Origin: Acidobacteriota bacterium
GTDB lineage: Bacteria; Acidobacteriota; Thermoanaerobaculia; Multivoradales; JBCCEF01
Length of the DNA stretch: 64,000 nt
Assembly: GCA_039028635.1 (NCBI GenBank)
Contig: JBCCHV010000032.1
Span: 1 to 64,000, forward strand
Reading direction: 5' to 3'
Under the pieces are notes generated by a model. It saw nothing but the letters and a program-made list of their open reading frames with translations. It had not been told where the DNA came from and ran no database searches. This document shows positions 37,138-46,974 of this stretch, piece by piece; positions within the stretch are counted from its first letter, which is position 1; every line of letters starts with the position of its first letter. The translations under genes were made by a program, and so were the position numbers.

Positions 37138-38130
37138 CTACGGTGATGGCGTCGGAAGGGTCTGATCGATCCAGGGCAGACGTTCGAGATCGACATTGCC
37201 ACCGGTGAGCACGATGGCGATGCGCTCGTCCGGCTGCGGGGGATGCTCGAGGAGAGCGGCGACGGGCACCGCGGCGGAGGGCTCGACCACCACCTTGAGG
37301 CGCTCCCAGAGCATCCTCATGGCCTTCACGATCGCCTCTTCACTGACCGTCATGACAGCACTCACGCGCTCTCGAAGGGCCCGGAAGGTGCGCGGCGACA
37401 GGCCGGTGCGCAGACCATCCGCCAGGGTCGGCGCGACCACCGCCGGTTGCCGCTCGCCGCTGGTGAAGGAGCGCGCCGCATCGTCGACGGCGAGGGGCTC
37501 GGCGGCCTCCACTCGCACATCCGATGTGGTCTCGGTCACGGCGATGGCGGTGCCGCTCAGCAACCCGCCGCCGCCCACCGGCACGATCAGCCGCGAGAGA
37601 TCGTCCACGTCGTCGAGGATCTCGAGGGCCACCGTGCCTTGGCCAGCGATGACACGCACGTCATCGAAGGGATGGACGAAGGTCGCACCGGTCTCGGCGA
37701 GCAGCTCGGCGGCGGTTGCTTCGCGCGCCGCCGGCGTCGGCTCACAGGGCACCAGGGTGGCCCCGTAGGCGGCCATGGCGGCTTGCTTCACCTGCGGCGC
37801 ATCGCGCGGCATCACCACCCAGGAGCGCGCCCCTCGCAGCCGGGCGGCGAGGGCGAGGGCCGCTCCATGATTGCCGGAAGAGTGGGTCAACACGCCGCGC
37901 GCGACCTCGTCTTCGGACAAGGAGAAGACCGTGTTGCAAGCGCCACGAAACTTGAAGGCGCCGGCTTTCTGAAAGCACTCGACCTTGAAGAACAAACGCG
38001 CCCCGAGCCAATCGTCGAGGGCCCGCGAGGTCAACAGAGGCGTCCGGTGGGCTCGGCTGGCGATCGTTTCGGCGGCTTTTCGTATATCCCCAAGGGAGGG
38101 CAGAGCGGTAGCATTGGGAGGCGCGATCAT
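37138..38130 (-). CDS. Threonine/serine dehydratase or serine racemase-like PLP enzyme
   Basis: 330 residues of fold-type II PLP enzyme without an ACT domain. Motifs: AFKFRGACN (Schiff-base Lys), SSGNHGAALA, the phosphate loop GGGGLLSG and LTGGNVDL at the end. It is distinct from the ACT-bearing dehydratase at 14.9 kb and closer to the serine racemase or catabolic threonine dehydratase branch. The ATG at 38130 removes an unlikely Arg-rich extension. Reaction: deamination of Thr or Ser to oxoacids, or racemisation of Ser; the choice cannot be made from sequence reading. Confidence 0.88.
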   Translation of the reverse strand: MIAPPNATALPSLGDIRKAAETIASRAHRTPLLTSRALDDWLGARLFFKVECFQKAGAFKFRGACNTVFSLSEDEVARGVLTHSSGNHGAALALAARLRGARSWVVMPRDAPQVKQAAMAAYGATLVPCEPTPAAREATAAELLAETGATFVHPFDDVRVIAGQGTVALEILDDVDDLSRLIVPVGGGGLLSGTAIAVTETTSDVRVEAAEPLAVDDAARSFTSGERQPAVVAPTLADGLRTGLSPRTFRALRERVSAVMTVSEEAIVKAMRMLWERLKVVVEPSAAVPVAALLEHPPQPDERIAIVLTGGNVDLERLPWIDQTLPTPSP

Positions 38131-38254
38131 GAGCCCCAGCTTATACCCGCGAAGGCGGTTCCAGCTCGCCAGCGGACGGCCGCCACGAAAACTCAATTGT
38201 CGAATAAAACGACTTGCTTACAAGCGACAGAACCGATAGGATGAAACACCAATT

Positions 38255-38611
38255 ATGAACGCCCAGCGAGAGGCTATGGAGGTCATTGGCCTGCTGGCGA
38301 TCAAGGTCGAGCACAGCGAACTTTCTCGTGAAGACCTGTGCCAAGCCATCGATCGTTCGACACAGTGGCTCGATGACGTGTTCCATGGGCGAAGCGGATT
38401 GACTCTGGAAGAGTTCTTCTCCCTCCTGAGAGCTCTCGACGAGGATCCCGGTGAGTTCTTCGCCGCTCACTACGATATGTACTGCACCGAGAAACTGGGC
38501 AAGGAGCTGGCACCGGGAGTCTTCGCTGGTCCCGTGAATCGCTTCGTCGAGGAGGTGGCGCAGCGCGCGGTGACCCTGGAGCGCGACCGGACCGGTGAAA
38601 CCGATCGATGA
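38255..38611 (+). CDS. Small XRE-like helix-turn-helix protein
   Basis: 118 residues, mostly helical. Residues about 12-70 follow the XRE/Cro helix pattern (LAIKVEHSELSREDLCQAIDRS, then LTLEEFFSLLRALDEDPGEFF, the typical last helix). It would be a DNA-binding protein or a protein-binding relative. The upstream site is weak. It stops 16 bases before the ATG of a TPR protein gene, so the two are an operon. A split regulator, with DNA binding here and TPR sensing in the partner, is a plausible inference. Confidence 0.7.
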   Translation: MNAQREAMEVIGLLAIKVEHSELSREDLCQAIDRSTQWLDDVFHGRSGLTLEEFFSLLRALDEDPGEFFAAHYDMYCTEKLGKELAPGVFAGPVNRFVEEVAQRAVTLERDRTGETDR

Positions 38612-38627
38612 CCTCCGGGAGCACACC

Positions 38628-39926
38628 ATGAACGCCCCTCGACATCCCACGGCCGCCCTCGACCATCTGCTGGAAGGTCAATGCGACCAGCACGAGCGCC
38701 AAACCGTGGTCCGCCACCTCCTGGCCGGCTGCCCAGAGTGTTCGCAACGGGCCTCGCGAGCTCTCCGCATCTCGCAACAGGAGAAACCGTCGGAAAAGGC
38801 TCTGGACAGCATCTTCGACCGTTTGGTCGAGAAGTCCGGTGAGCTGATCGAGCTGGTCGATCGCGAGCATCTCGAAGCCGAAGCGCTACTCGCCGACATC
38901 GAGGCGCTGCCCCTCGGTCGCCGCGCCATGGTGTTGCAAAACTCCTCCAAGTACCGCCGCCGGGCGGTCTGCCACCTGCTGATCGAGCGCAGTATCGCCC
39001 TGCGCCACGAGGACCCCGCCGAAGGCCTCCACCAGGCCGAGCTGGCGGTGGCCATCGCGCGTCAGCTAGCCATCAAAGGAGACGAAGAGCTGCTCGCCCG
39101 CGCCCTCCTCGAGCTCGCCAACGGCAAACGCATCACCGGCGACCCCCACGGGGCCGATCGTGAATTCCGCGCCGCAGCCTTGGTTATCGAGCGTGCCGCC
39201 AGCGACCCCCAGCTCCAGGCCGATTTCCTTTTCTTCCTGGCCTCTCAGCGCTACTCCCAGAGCCGCTGGCCGGAAGCCCTCGATCTCCTGCGCGAAGCCG
39301 AGCGCGCCTACCGCCGCCTCGGCGACAGCCCGTCGGCCGCCCAGTGCCTGATCAAGGCTTCGATGTGTCTGACTGATCTCGAACGCCACGAAGAAGCCAT
39401 TTCGACGGTCTGGAAGGCCCTCGAGCAGATCGGTCCGAACGGCGATCTCAAGGCTCTTCTGTCGGGGATTCACAACCTCGCTTTCATGCTGTCGCGGACG
39501 GGAGCCCTCGACGAGGCGATCGGCCTGATCGACCGCGCGCGACCGATCTACCGAGTCGGCGCCGGCGAAACGGATCGGCTAAGGCTCGATTGGACCGAGG
39601 CCAAGATCTACCGCGATCTGTCTCAGTTCCAAGACAGCGAGCGCATCCTCCTGCGGGTGAGGGAGCGCTTCGTCGAGGAGGAGTTTCTCCACGATGCGGC
39701 GCTGGTTTCCCTCGACTTGGCGGAGCTTTTCGTTCATCAGGGTCGGGTCGGAGACTTGCAGGAGCTCGCCCGCGAGATGTTCTCGGTGTTCAGCAGTCTG
39801 GGCATCGCTCCAGAAGCCCTCACCGCCCTCGCCATGCTGCGGCAGTCGGTCGCCCATGGCGCCGAAACACTGGCTCAGATCCAGCAGATCGCGGGAGCGA
39901 TCGAGCAGGCTCGCCAAAGCGCCTGA
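38628..39926 (+). CDS. TPR protein with N-terminal zinc-finger-like motif
   Basis: 432 residues. Near residues 22-36 a His and two Cys (RHLLAGCPEC) resemble the zinc-binding motif of anti-sigma factors. From about 95 onward the protein is a continuous alpha-solenoid of TPR-like helices (EGLHQAELAVAIARQL, DLLREAERAYRRLGD, HEEAISTVWKALEQ). No catalytic domain. GGGAG seven bases before the ATG at 38628 fixes the start. It follows the XRE-like gene and ends with a strong terminator; a small secreted protein is encoded convergently beyond it. TPR proteins in such pairs often bind peptides or proteins. Confidence 0.8.
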   Translation: MNAPRHPTAALDHLLEGQCDQHERQTVVRHLLAGCPECSQRASRALRISQQEKPSEKALDSIFDRLVEKSGELIELVDREHLEAEALLADIEALPLGRRAMVLQNSSKYRRRAVCHLLIERSIALRHEDPAEGLHQAELAVAIARQLAIKGDEELLARALLELANGKRITGDPHGADREFRAAALVIERAASDPQLQADFLFFLASQRYSQSRWPEALDLLREAERAYRRLGDSPSAAQCLIKASMCLTDLERHEEAISTVWKALEQIGPNGDLKALLSGIHNLAFMLSRTGALDEAIGLIDRARPIYRVGAGETDRLRLDWTEAKIYRDLSQFQDSERILLRVRERFVEEEFLHDAALVSLDLAELFVHQGRVGDLQELAREMFSVFSSLGIAPEALTALAMLRQSVAHGAETLAQIQQIAGAIEQARQSA

Positions 39927-39962
39927 GTCGCTGACCGCAGGACAAAGCCTCGGGAAGCAAGA

Positions 39963-40003
39963 AAAGGCTCGCCACCGTCGATTAAGGACGTGGGCGAGCC
40001 TTT
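39963..40003 (+). terminator. Rho-independent terminator after the TPR gene
   Basis: AAAGGCTCGCC (39963-39973) pairs with GGCGAGCCTTT (39993-40003). The stem is 11 bp, and the descending arm ends in TTTC. It sits 37 bp past the stop. Confidence 0.75.
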
Positions 40004-40116
40004 CTGAAGCCATCGGAAGTGCTGCGAACCCAGGATCAGAGCCCTCGACGAGGAGAACTCCGATCCAAGAAGCAAGGCTCTCGGCCTGCTCTTCCGTCGT
40101 AGCAGCTTCGCCGGTG

Positions 40117-40173
40117 CCGGGCCCTCTCAGGCCCGGGAACCGATAGCCAACGAGTCCTTCAGCAACCAGCTAG
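40117..40173. repeat. Remnant of the CTAG-bordered element
   Basis: CCGGGCCCTCTCAGGCCCGGG (40117-40137) is a hairpin also present in copy B (about 23637-23660, inverted). CTTCAGCAACCAGCTAG (40157-40173) resembles the element terminus. The CTAG again supplies the TAG stop of the small secreted protein gene on the minus strand. Confidence 0.6.
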
Positions 40174-40448
40174 TGGAATGAGTGGCCGGAGGGATCGATC
40201 ATCGGGCCGGTCTCGTTGTTGTCCGACTCTCCCGCTCCGGGCTCCCCCGAATCGGGAGGGGTCGATCGTGACTCGGTGCGGCTGCTCTGGCCCGCACCGA
40301 CAAAGCTCTCCACCCAATCCCAAACTCGCTCGATCCACCCCACTTTCGGCGTTCCCTGCGCCGCCATCGGCTCTCCCCAGGTGATGGGAACCACCAACAG
40401 ACTCAGCACCAGAGCGACACTCCAAATCCAACGCATACCTCTCCGCAT
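40170..40448 (-). CDS. Small secreted protein, possible peptide precursor
   Basis: 92 residues with a signal peptide (about 1-29: MRRGMRW, hydrophobic VALVLSLLVVPITW). The mature chain is short, polar, Ser/Glu/Pro-rich and looks disordered. It ends with ETGPMIDPSGHSFH. GAGGAG seven bases before the ATG supports real translation. The TAG stop is part of a repeat border. Convergent with the XRE/TPR pair. A secreted precursor processed to a signalling or structural peptide is a hypothesis, not a finding. Confidence 0.65.
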   Translation of the reverse strand: MRRGMRWIWSVALVLSLLVVPITWGEPMAAQGTPKVGWIERVWDWVESFVGAGQSSRTESRSTPPDSGEPGAGESDNNETGPMIDPSGHSFH

Positions 40449-40702
40449 TACGATCTCCTCACAAGACGCTCATGTAATTCATGGCCCTCACATCGAGCCA
40501 TGTGTAAAGAATGGTGCCGTAGGAGGCGAAAACAGGGCAGCTTTTTCCAAGAATCGGTCATGATTCCCGCCGGAATCCTGCCCTTCCGAGTCGGAATTCC
40601 CGACTTTCGCGACCGTCCGACGGCGGCGCCATTGGTCCGGCCTCTACCTTGAGCTCTTGCTCGAGTCGAGACCACATGAAGCTTCCTTGGGTTGCAAAGA
40701 AG

Positions 40703-40984
40703 TTACGTCTCGGCCTCGTCGGCGGATCGGACCGCTTGCCGAAGGTCCGCCTTGACCTCGGCCGGCAAGTCGATCCAGGAGACGTTCCAGAGAGCGCCGT
40801 GGAGGGCGTAGAGAAGATTGAGACTGACGGCGAGGCCGGCACCGCGGATTCGCCGGTAGGCTTCGACAGCGCCCAGGGTCTCGAGATCCGAGGGGCGTTC
40901 GATCCCGACCTCGACCAACCAACGAACACTGGTCGGACCGAGATTCGACAGCGCCAGCAAGTCGGCCGGCAGGGCCTTTTCCAT
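40703..40984 (-). CDS. TfoX C-terminal domain protein
   Basis: 93 residues matching the stand-alone TfoX_C domain: LSNLGPTSVRWLVEVGI (helix-hairpin-helix-like start), LETLGAVEAYRRI and LLYALHGALWNVSWIDLP at the usual place. TfoX/Sxy is the competence regulator of gammaproteobacteria; lone C-terminal domains occur widely with unknown function. The start at 40984 is chosen because the domain begins directly after it. It is divergent from the aminotransferase gene 35 bases away. Confidence 0.88.
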   Translation of the reverse strand: MEKALPADLLALSNLGPTSVRWLVEVGIERPSDLETLGAVEAYRRIRGAGLAVSLNLLYALHGALWNVSWIDLPAEVKADLRQAVRSADEAET

Positions 40985-41019
40985 GTCCCGAGCATAGCCG
41001 CAGGCGATATCGTTGCGGG

Positions 41020-42174
41020 ATGCCGAAATACCCCGATTTCTCGTCGACGGTCCAGGGGATCTCGGGATCGGTGTTTTCCGCCCTCGCGGCGCGCATCGCC
41101 GATTTCCCCGGGGAGGTCTACCCCCTACACGTCGGCGATACCTGGCTCGAGCCAGCGATCGGCGCCCGCATGGAAGACCTCCAGGTGGCCGATCATCCGG
41201 GCATGCATCGCTACGCAACGCCCCATGGCCTTCCGGAGCTGATCGCGACCCTCCACCAGCGGGTGGCCGAACGCACCGGCATCGTCACTTCAGCCGACTC
41301 GGTGTTGATGACCACCGGCGCCACCGGTGCCCTCGGAGCCGTAACCGGCGCGCTTCTCGAACCCGGCGACGAAGTGCTGATCCTGGCTCCCTATTGGCCC
41401 CTGATCGCCGGCATCGTGCGGGCTGCCCGGGCACGCGCCGTCGCCGTGCCGGTGTTCGAGCGCAACGGGGCCGCCGACGACACCCTGCAACGCCTCGACG
41501 GCGCGGTGACTCGACGCACCGTCGCGCTCTATCTCAACACTCCCAACAACCCCTCTGGGCATCTCCTGCCACCGGCCCTGCTCGAGGAGATCTGCGGCTG
41601 GGCTCGGCGCCGCGGCCTGTGGCTGCTGTCGGACGAGGTCTACGAGGACCTGCAGTACAGCGGCGAGCCGGCCTACTGCCGACGCTACGCTTCCGAACGG
41701 ACCTTCTCGGCCTACTCCTTTTCGAAGGCCTTCGGCATGGCCGGCAATCGTTGCGGTTACCTGGTAGGACCGGCAGCAGCCATGGCCGAAGTCCGCAAGG
41801 TGTCGACCCATACTTTCTACAGCGCTCCGACGGCCGGTCAGCTCGCCGCCCAGGCGGTGCTCTCGCCGGCGGGCGATGGTTGGCTCGAGGCGGCCCGCCG
41901 ACGCTACTCGGATCTCGGCCGGAGAGCCGCCGAATCCCTCGACCTTCCGGCCCCGGCCGGGGGCACGTTCCTGTTCTTCGACGTCAGCGCCAAGCTCGAC
42001 GAACGCGGCCTGCTGGGATTTCTCGAAGACTGCGCCGACCACGGCCTGTTCCTGGCTCCGGGACCGAGCTTCGGTCCCTTCCCGAATCACGTGCGGCTGT
42101 GCTTCACGTCGGCTTCACCAGAGGTCGTGGAGCGCGGAGTCGAGGTGCTTCGAAAGCTGCTATCGGGCGCCTGA
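41020..42174 (+). CDS. PLP-dependent class I/II aminotransferase
   Basis: 384 residues of fold-type I aminotransferase. Motifs: TTGATGALGAV (phosphate-binding loop), LYLNTPNNPSGH, LLSDEVYEDL (Asp to the PLP ring nitrogen), SFSKAFGMAGNRCGY (Schiff-base Lys) and a C-terminal VRLCFTSA with the substrate carboxylate-binding Arg. Members transaminate aspartate, aromatic amino acids or related substrates; specificity cannot be read here. The ribosome site is weak. Confidence 0.92.
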   Translation: MPKYPDFSSTVQGISGSVFSALAARIADFPGEVYPLHVGDTWLEPAIGARMEDLQVADHPGMHRYATPHGLPELIATLHQRVAERTGIVTSADSVLMTTGATGALGAVTGALLEPGDEVLILAPYWPLIAGIVRAARARAVAVPVFERNGAADDTLQRLDGAVTRRTVALYLNTPNNPSGHLLPPALLEEICGWARRRGLWLLSDEVYEDLQYSGEPAYCRRYASERTFSAYSFSKAFGMAGNRCGYLVGPAAAMAEVRKVSTHTFYSAPTAGQLAAQAVLSPAGDGWLEAARRRYSDLGRRAAESLDLPAPAGGTFLFFDVSAKLDERGLLGFLEDCADHGLFLAPGPSFGPFPNHVRLCFTSASPEVVERGVEVLRKLLSGA

Positions 42175-42208
42175 GGAACGCCCTTCGGAAGCTCGGTGTT
42201 CCCCTCAG
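42171..42208. terminator. Imperfect hairpin between convergent genes
   Basis: CTGAGGAAC (42171-42179) faces GTTCCCCTCAG (42198-42208) with a two-base bulge. It overlaps both stop regions of the aminotransferase and beta-propeller genes, so it is a candidate bidirectional terminator. Confidence 0.4.
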
Positions 42209-43464
42209 CGGAGAGCGAGCGACAGCACCACCGGATCCCGCCCTTCACCTCCCGTGGCCAAGGTCTCCCACTGGCTGTTGGCGATGATCAGGAGGCGCCG
42301 ACCGGTGCGCAAGGCCAAGGTCGGCTCGTCGAAGTCCGGGTGGTGGCGCAGCAGCACCTTCTCGTCCACAATGCGGTCGCCTTGCAGCTTCCAGGAGATC
42401 ACCCGGTGGGGCCGGAAGCCGTTCTGGACGGCGATCAGGCGATCGCCATCGCGCACCAGACCATCGACCCCACGCAAGATCGATCTGTCCTCACCCAGGA
42501 TCGGGTGAGCCTCCCCGGACTCGATCTCGATCCGCCACAGACCTCGCGACCAGTCGGCGACCCACAGGGAACGCTGATCGGCGCTCAGCGCCAGGCCTCC
42601 CGGCGCGCGCAGGGTACCGGCCGACAGCAGCGTCTCGAAGCTCTCTCCACCCGCAGCCAGCCGTAGGACCATGCCACCGCGATTGGTGGCCACGAAGACT
42701 CCCCCATCGTCGGCCACGATCAGATCATTGCAATCCCGCGCCGCCTCCGGCAGGAGCAGCCGACGATCGATCACGCCATCGTCGAGGCCTACCGCCAGCA
42801 GCTCCGCTCGGTTGGCCTGGTCGGCGTCGTAGCCGACCATCTCGGGCACCGCGGCACTGCACAGCCAGAGGCGCCGGCGAGGGCTGTCGACGGCCATGCC
42901 GAAAACTCCCTGCAGGCCCTCTTTCGGCCCCAGCCAAGCCTCGCTCCGGCCATCGCTGATGCGGTACAGAGTTCGTCCTCGCACGGTTCCCACGAACAAC
43001 GTGCGGCTGGTCTCGTCGTAGGCGATGCCTTCCGGCAGGGCACCGGCTGCCCTCAAGGTGGCTTCCCGCGACGCCCGACCGACCGGTTTCTCGAGCTTCG
43101 CCATCGCACGACGGGCGCGCCGGAAGGAACGGGTCGCCCGGATGGGATCGAAGTCCTTCTCGGAATCGAGATCGAAATGAGCTCCTCCGGCGGCCAGCTC
43201 GCGTAGCGTCTTGCCGGCGGCCGCGGCATCGCCGGTCAGGGACTGGCCGCAGGCCAGGTTGTAGCGCAATCTCAGATGATCCGGCGCCAGCTCGAGGGCG
43301 GCTCCGGTGGCGGCGAGAAAGCCTTCGAAGTCACCGGCCTCGTAGCGTTCCACGGACGCCGCATAGCGCTCCTGCAGTCCCTGGCCGAACCCAGGGGAAG
43401 AGGCAAAGAAGAGCGTACATGCTAAAATTAAATTGAAGGCTGTTCTCTTACTTTGATTTCTCAT
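42205..43464 (-). CDS. Secreted TPR/beta-propeller (NHL/SMP-30-like) protein
   Basis: 419 residues. Signal peptide (about 1-28), then one or two TPR-like helices (about 30-95: YEAGDFEGFLAATGAALELAPDHLRLRYNLAC). From about 140 onward it is a six-bladed propeller with blades of the type LPEGIAYDETSRTLFVGTV, GVFGMAVDSPRRRLWLC and PGGLALSADQRSLWVAD. SMP-30/NHL propellers include gluconolactonases and protein-binding scaffolds; metal-site residues were not confirmed. ATG at 43464 is used; a GTG two codons earlier is possible. Confidence 0.8.
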   Translation of the reverse strand: MRNQSKRTAFNLILACTLFFASSPGFGQGLQERYAASVERYEAGDFEGFLAATGAALELAPDHLRLRYNLACGQSLTGDAAAAGKTLRELAAGGAHFDLDSEKDFDPIRATRSFRRARRAMAKLEKPVGRASREATLRAAGALPEGIAYDETSRTLFVGTVRGRTLYRISDGRSEAWLGPKEGLQGVFGMAVDSPRRRLWLCSAAVPEMVGYDADQANRAELLAVGLDDGVIDRRLLLPEAARDCNDLIVADDGGVFVATNRGGMVLRLAAGGESFETLLSAGTLRAPGGLALSADQRSLWVADWSRGLWRIEIESGEAHPILGEDRSILRGVDGLVRDGDRLIAVQNGFRPHRVISWKLQGDRIVDEKVLLRHHPDFDEPTLALRTGRRLLIIANSQWETLATGGEGRDPVVLSLALR

Positions 43465-43672
43465 CGCCACGCCTACCTACGAGCATCCTGATCCAGGGTT
43501 GCTGTTCCGAATCGAAACGGCCGGGTGCCTCATCGCTGGTCGAAGCGACACACCATGGCGGCGTCGAAGCGCCAAGCGCCGGTTCTATCCCGCGGGATGA
43601 GCTGGCAAACGTCTTGCTATCTACACCGGTAGCACCGCCTTCGACGGCCGTGCCGAACAAGGAGGTCAACGG

Positions 43673-44011
43673 ATGCTCAAAACCCGATCCGAGGGGCCGA
43701 TCGAGGTCGTCGCCCTGAGCGGAGACATCGATTCCAGCGCCACCCCGGTCCTGCGTAACGAACTGACCGATCTCGTGGACTCCGGCAATCCCCTGCTGAT
43801 CCTCAACCTGTCAAAGGTGAGATTCGTCGATTCGAGCGCACTGTTCTTGTTTGTCACCCTGCTCAAGCGCTGCCGCGCCGTCGGTGGTGACATCGCTCTC
43901 GTCGGCCCCAATCCGACGGTGCGCTCGATCATTCAGCTCACCCGTCTTCACCGGGTGCTGGGAGTCTTCGAGGACGAGGCGCTCGCCATCGGCCGCATGA
44001 TGCCCAACTGA
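43673..44011 (+). CDS. STAS-domain anti-anti-sigma factor
   Basis: 112 residues, a single STAS domain. LSGDIDSSATPVLRNEL and VRFVDSSALFLFVTLLKR are the family hallmarks; a Ser in the DSSA motif is the residue that SpoIIAB-type kinases phosphorylate. It would release a sigma factor or other partner by binding an anti-sigma kinase; no such kinase is encoded nearby. AAGGAGGT eight bases before the ATG is one of the strongest ribosome sites in the window. Confidence 0.92.
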   Translation: MLKTRSEGPIEVVALSGDIDSSATPVLRNELTDLVDSGNPLLILNLSKVRFVDSSALFLFVTLLKRCRAVGGDIALVGPNPTVRSIIQLTRLHRVLGVFEDEALAIGRMMPN

Positions 44012-44020
44012 GAAGGGGAC

Positions 44021-44347
44021 TCAGGAAGGAACTTCGCCGTCGTCGCCCCGGCAGTAGTCTTCAACGCTCATCCCCACCCGGCGGTAGAAGCGCTGACAGT
44101 AGGACTCGACCTGGCCGATCGGCTCGTCGAGGAAAATTCTCTCCACCCGAAAAAGCGGAATGAACATCGTCGAGAGCCCAAGGCTCGGGGGCTCTCGCCG
44201 CGCCGCCTGGGCGAGGAAATCGTCGAAGGACGAGACGTTGATCGCCCGCAGGGTGACGCCGGCGACGCCGAGCTCCTGCAAGATCCCCCAGAATTTCTCC
44301 GTCGGGTTGACCAGGTGGGCCAACACCACATTGCCCGGCGAGATCAC
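44021..44347 (-). CDS. Conserved-looking small protein coupled to methylmalonyl-CoA epimerase
   Basis: 108 residues: a hydrophobic N-terminal part (VVLAHLVNPTEKFWGILQELGVAGVTLRAI) and a C-terminal region with aromatic and charged residues ending in GDDGEVPS. No signal peptide, no known motif. The GTG at 44347 overlaps the stop of the epimerase gene (GTGA), so expression is tied to it. Function is unknown; the location suggests a role around acyl-CoA metabolism. Confidence 0.75.
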   Translation of the reverse strand: MISPGNVVLAHLVNPTEKFWGILQELGVAGVTLRAINVSSFDDFLAQAARREPPSLGLSTMFIPLFRVERIFLDEPIGQVESYCQRFYRRVGMSVEDYCRGDDGEVPS

Positions 44348-44735
44348 TTCTGAGACAGCTCCACCAACACTCCGCCGGCGCTCTTCGGGTGGACGAACTG
44401 CACCCAGCAACCTCCGGCACCGCGGGTCGGTTCCGGCCGCAGTAGCCGATACCCCTGCTCGCGCAGAGCCCCCTCGTCGGTGTTGATGTCGGAGCTGCGC
44501 AGGCAGAGATGATGGATTCCCGGTCCCCGAGTTTCCAGGAATCGCGCGATCGGCGAGTCCTCGCGGGTCGGCTCCAGCAGCTCGATACAGCTTTCGCCGC
44601 AGGGAATCATCGCCACCCGAACCCCTTCTCGAGGAACCTCTTCGATCTCTTCGACGGCGAGGCCGAGGGCTTCGTAGAAACCACGCGCTTCGGCGATCGA
44701 GCGCACTGCGATGCCGATATGGTCGACGCCTTGAA

Positions 44736-44739
<4 letters not shown>
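44344..44739 (-). CDS. mce: Methylmalonyl-CoA epimerase
   Basis: 131 residues of the vicinal-oxygen-chelate fold. VDHIGIAV (first metal His), CIELLEP (Glu), GIHHLCLRSSDI (second His) and a C-terminal VLVEL (Glu) supply the metal ligands. It interconverts (R)- and (S)-methylmalonyl-CoA in propionyl-CoA metabolism. GGGAGAAGG lies just before the ATG. Its ATG overlaps the stop of the MeaB gene, and an acyl-CoA dehydrogenase precedes that. The mutase itself is not in this window. Confidence 0.95.
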
Positions 44740-45734
<995 letters not shown>

Positions 45735-45737
45735 CGC

Positions 45738-46916
45738 TCAGGCCCCTTTGAGGAGCTGACGAGCGATCACCATGCGCTGGATCTCGCTGGTGCCCTCGCC
45801 GATGGTGCAGATCTTGGCGTCGCGGTAGTACTTCTCGGCCCGGTAATCCTTGATGAAGCCATAGCCGCCGTGAATCTGGACCCCACGCTCGGAGCAGAAC
45901 ACCGCCGTCTCGCTGGTGTAGAGCTTGGCCTGCGAAGACAGCCGGGTGACGCGCTCACCGCGATCCATCGCCAAGGCCGCCTGGAAGGTCAGCGCCTCGG
46001 CGGCGGCGATGCGGGTCGCCATCTCGGCGAAGTGGAAACGCACCGCCTGGAACTGGCTGATCGGCCGCCCGAATTGCTCCCGCTGCTTGGCATAGTCGCG
46101 AGCCGTGTCGAAGGCCCCGAGGGAGACCGCCAATCCGAGAGCCGCGATCGAAATTCGACCGCCATCGAGGATGCCGAGGGCCTGCTGGAATCCGGAGCCT
46201 TCCTCGCCGAGAAGATAATCCTCGGGAACGAAGCAGTTCTCCATCACCACCTCGGCGGTGTCCGAGGCGCGACAGCCGAGCTTGTCTTCCTTCTTTCCGG
46301 AGCGGAAGCCATCCATGCCCTTCTCGACCACGAAGGCGGAGACATTGCGATGGCGGCCGGCGGCCGGATCGGTCACCGCGAAGACCACACAGACGTCGCC
46401 GACGGTGCCGTGGGTGGTGAAGGTCTTCGAGCCGTTGAGCACCCAGCCACCATCGACTTTCTCGGCGCGGGTGCGGGTGCCGGCGGCGTCGGAGCCGGCG
46501 TCGGGCTCGGTCAGGCTCCAGGCACCGATCTTCTCACCGGCGGCGAGCGGTCGGACCCAGCGCTGACGCTGGTCGTCGCTGCCGTACTTGTAAATGTGAT
46601 TGGTGCACAGCGAGTTGTGGGCCGCCACGCTGAGGCCGAGAGACGGGTCGACGCGGCCGATCTCGTTGATCACGAGAACGTACTCGACGTAGCCCATGCC
46701 GGCGCCACCCAGCTCCTCCGGGAAGATCACCCCGAGGAAACCGAGCTCACCGGCCTTCTTGAACAGGCCGACCGGAAAAGTCTGGCTCTCGTCGATCTCC
46801 TCGACGATGGGATCGAGCTCCTTGCGGGCGAAGTCGCGGGCCGCATCGCGGACGGCGCGCTGTTCTTCGGTGAGGGCGAAATCGATCGACGGAGATTCCT
46901 CGAGAAGGGCTGTCAT
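45738..46916 (-). CDS. Acyl-CoA dehydrogenase
   Basis: 392 residues with the standard three domains: N-terminal helices (LTEEQRAVRDAARDFA), middle beta domain (WSLTEPDAGSDAAGTRTRA) and C-terminal helices ending ICTIGEGTSEIQRMVIA, where the Glu is in the position of the catalytic base of short/medium-chain enzymes. FAD-dependent alpha,beta-dehydrogenation of an acyl-CoA, with electrons passed to ETF. GAGGTG precedes the ATG at 46916. In operon with meaB and mce, so a branched-chain or propionate route is likely. Confidence 0.94.
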   Translation of the reverse strand: MTALLEESPSIDFALTEEQRAVRDAARDFARKELDPIVEEIDESQTFPVGLFKKAGELGFLGVIFPEELGGAGMGYVEYVLVINEIGRVDPSLGLSVAAHNSLCTNHIYKYGSDDQRQRWVRPLAAGEKIGAWSLTEPDAGSDAAGTRTRAEKVDGGWVLNGSKTFTTHGTVGDVCVVFAVTDPAAGRHRNVSAFVVEKGMDGFRSGKKEDKLGCRASDTAEVVMENCFVPEDYLLGEEGSGFQQALGILDGGRISIAALGLAVSLGAFDTARDYAKQREQFGRPISQFQAVRFHFAEMATRIAAAEALTFQAALAMDRGERVTRLSSQAKLYTSETAVFCSERGVQIHGGYGFIKDYRAEKYYRDAKICTIGEGTSEIQRMVIARQLLKGA

Positions 46917-46974
46917 GACACCTCGAAGGGGAGAGAAGTGGGAGCGATCCAACAACGGCTCAGAGCGTTGGATG

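Noticed and set aside
40703-41218. 171-codon version of the TfoX_C protein
   Set aside because: The upstream part is Arg/Pro-rich, overlaps the divergent aminotransferase gene and lies outside the domain; the ATG at 40984 gives the complete domain.
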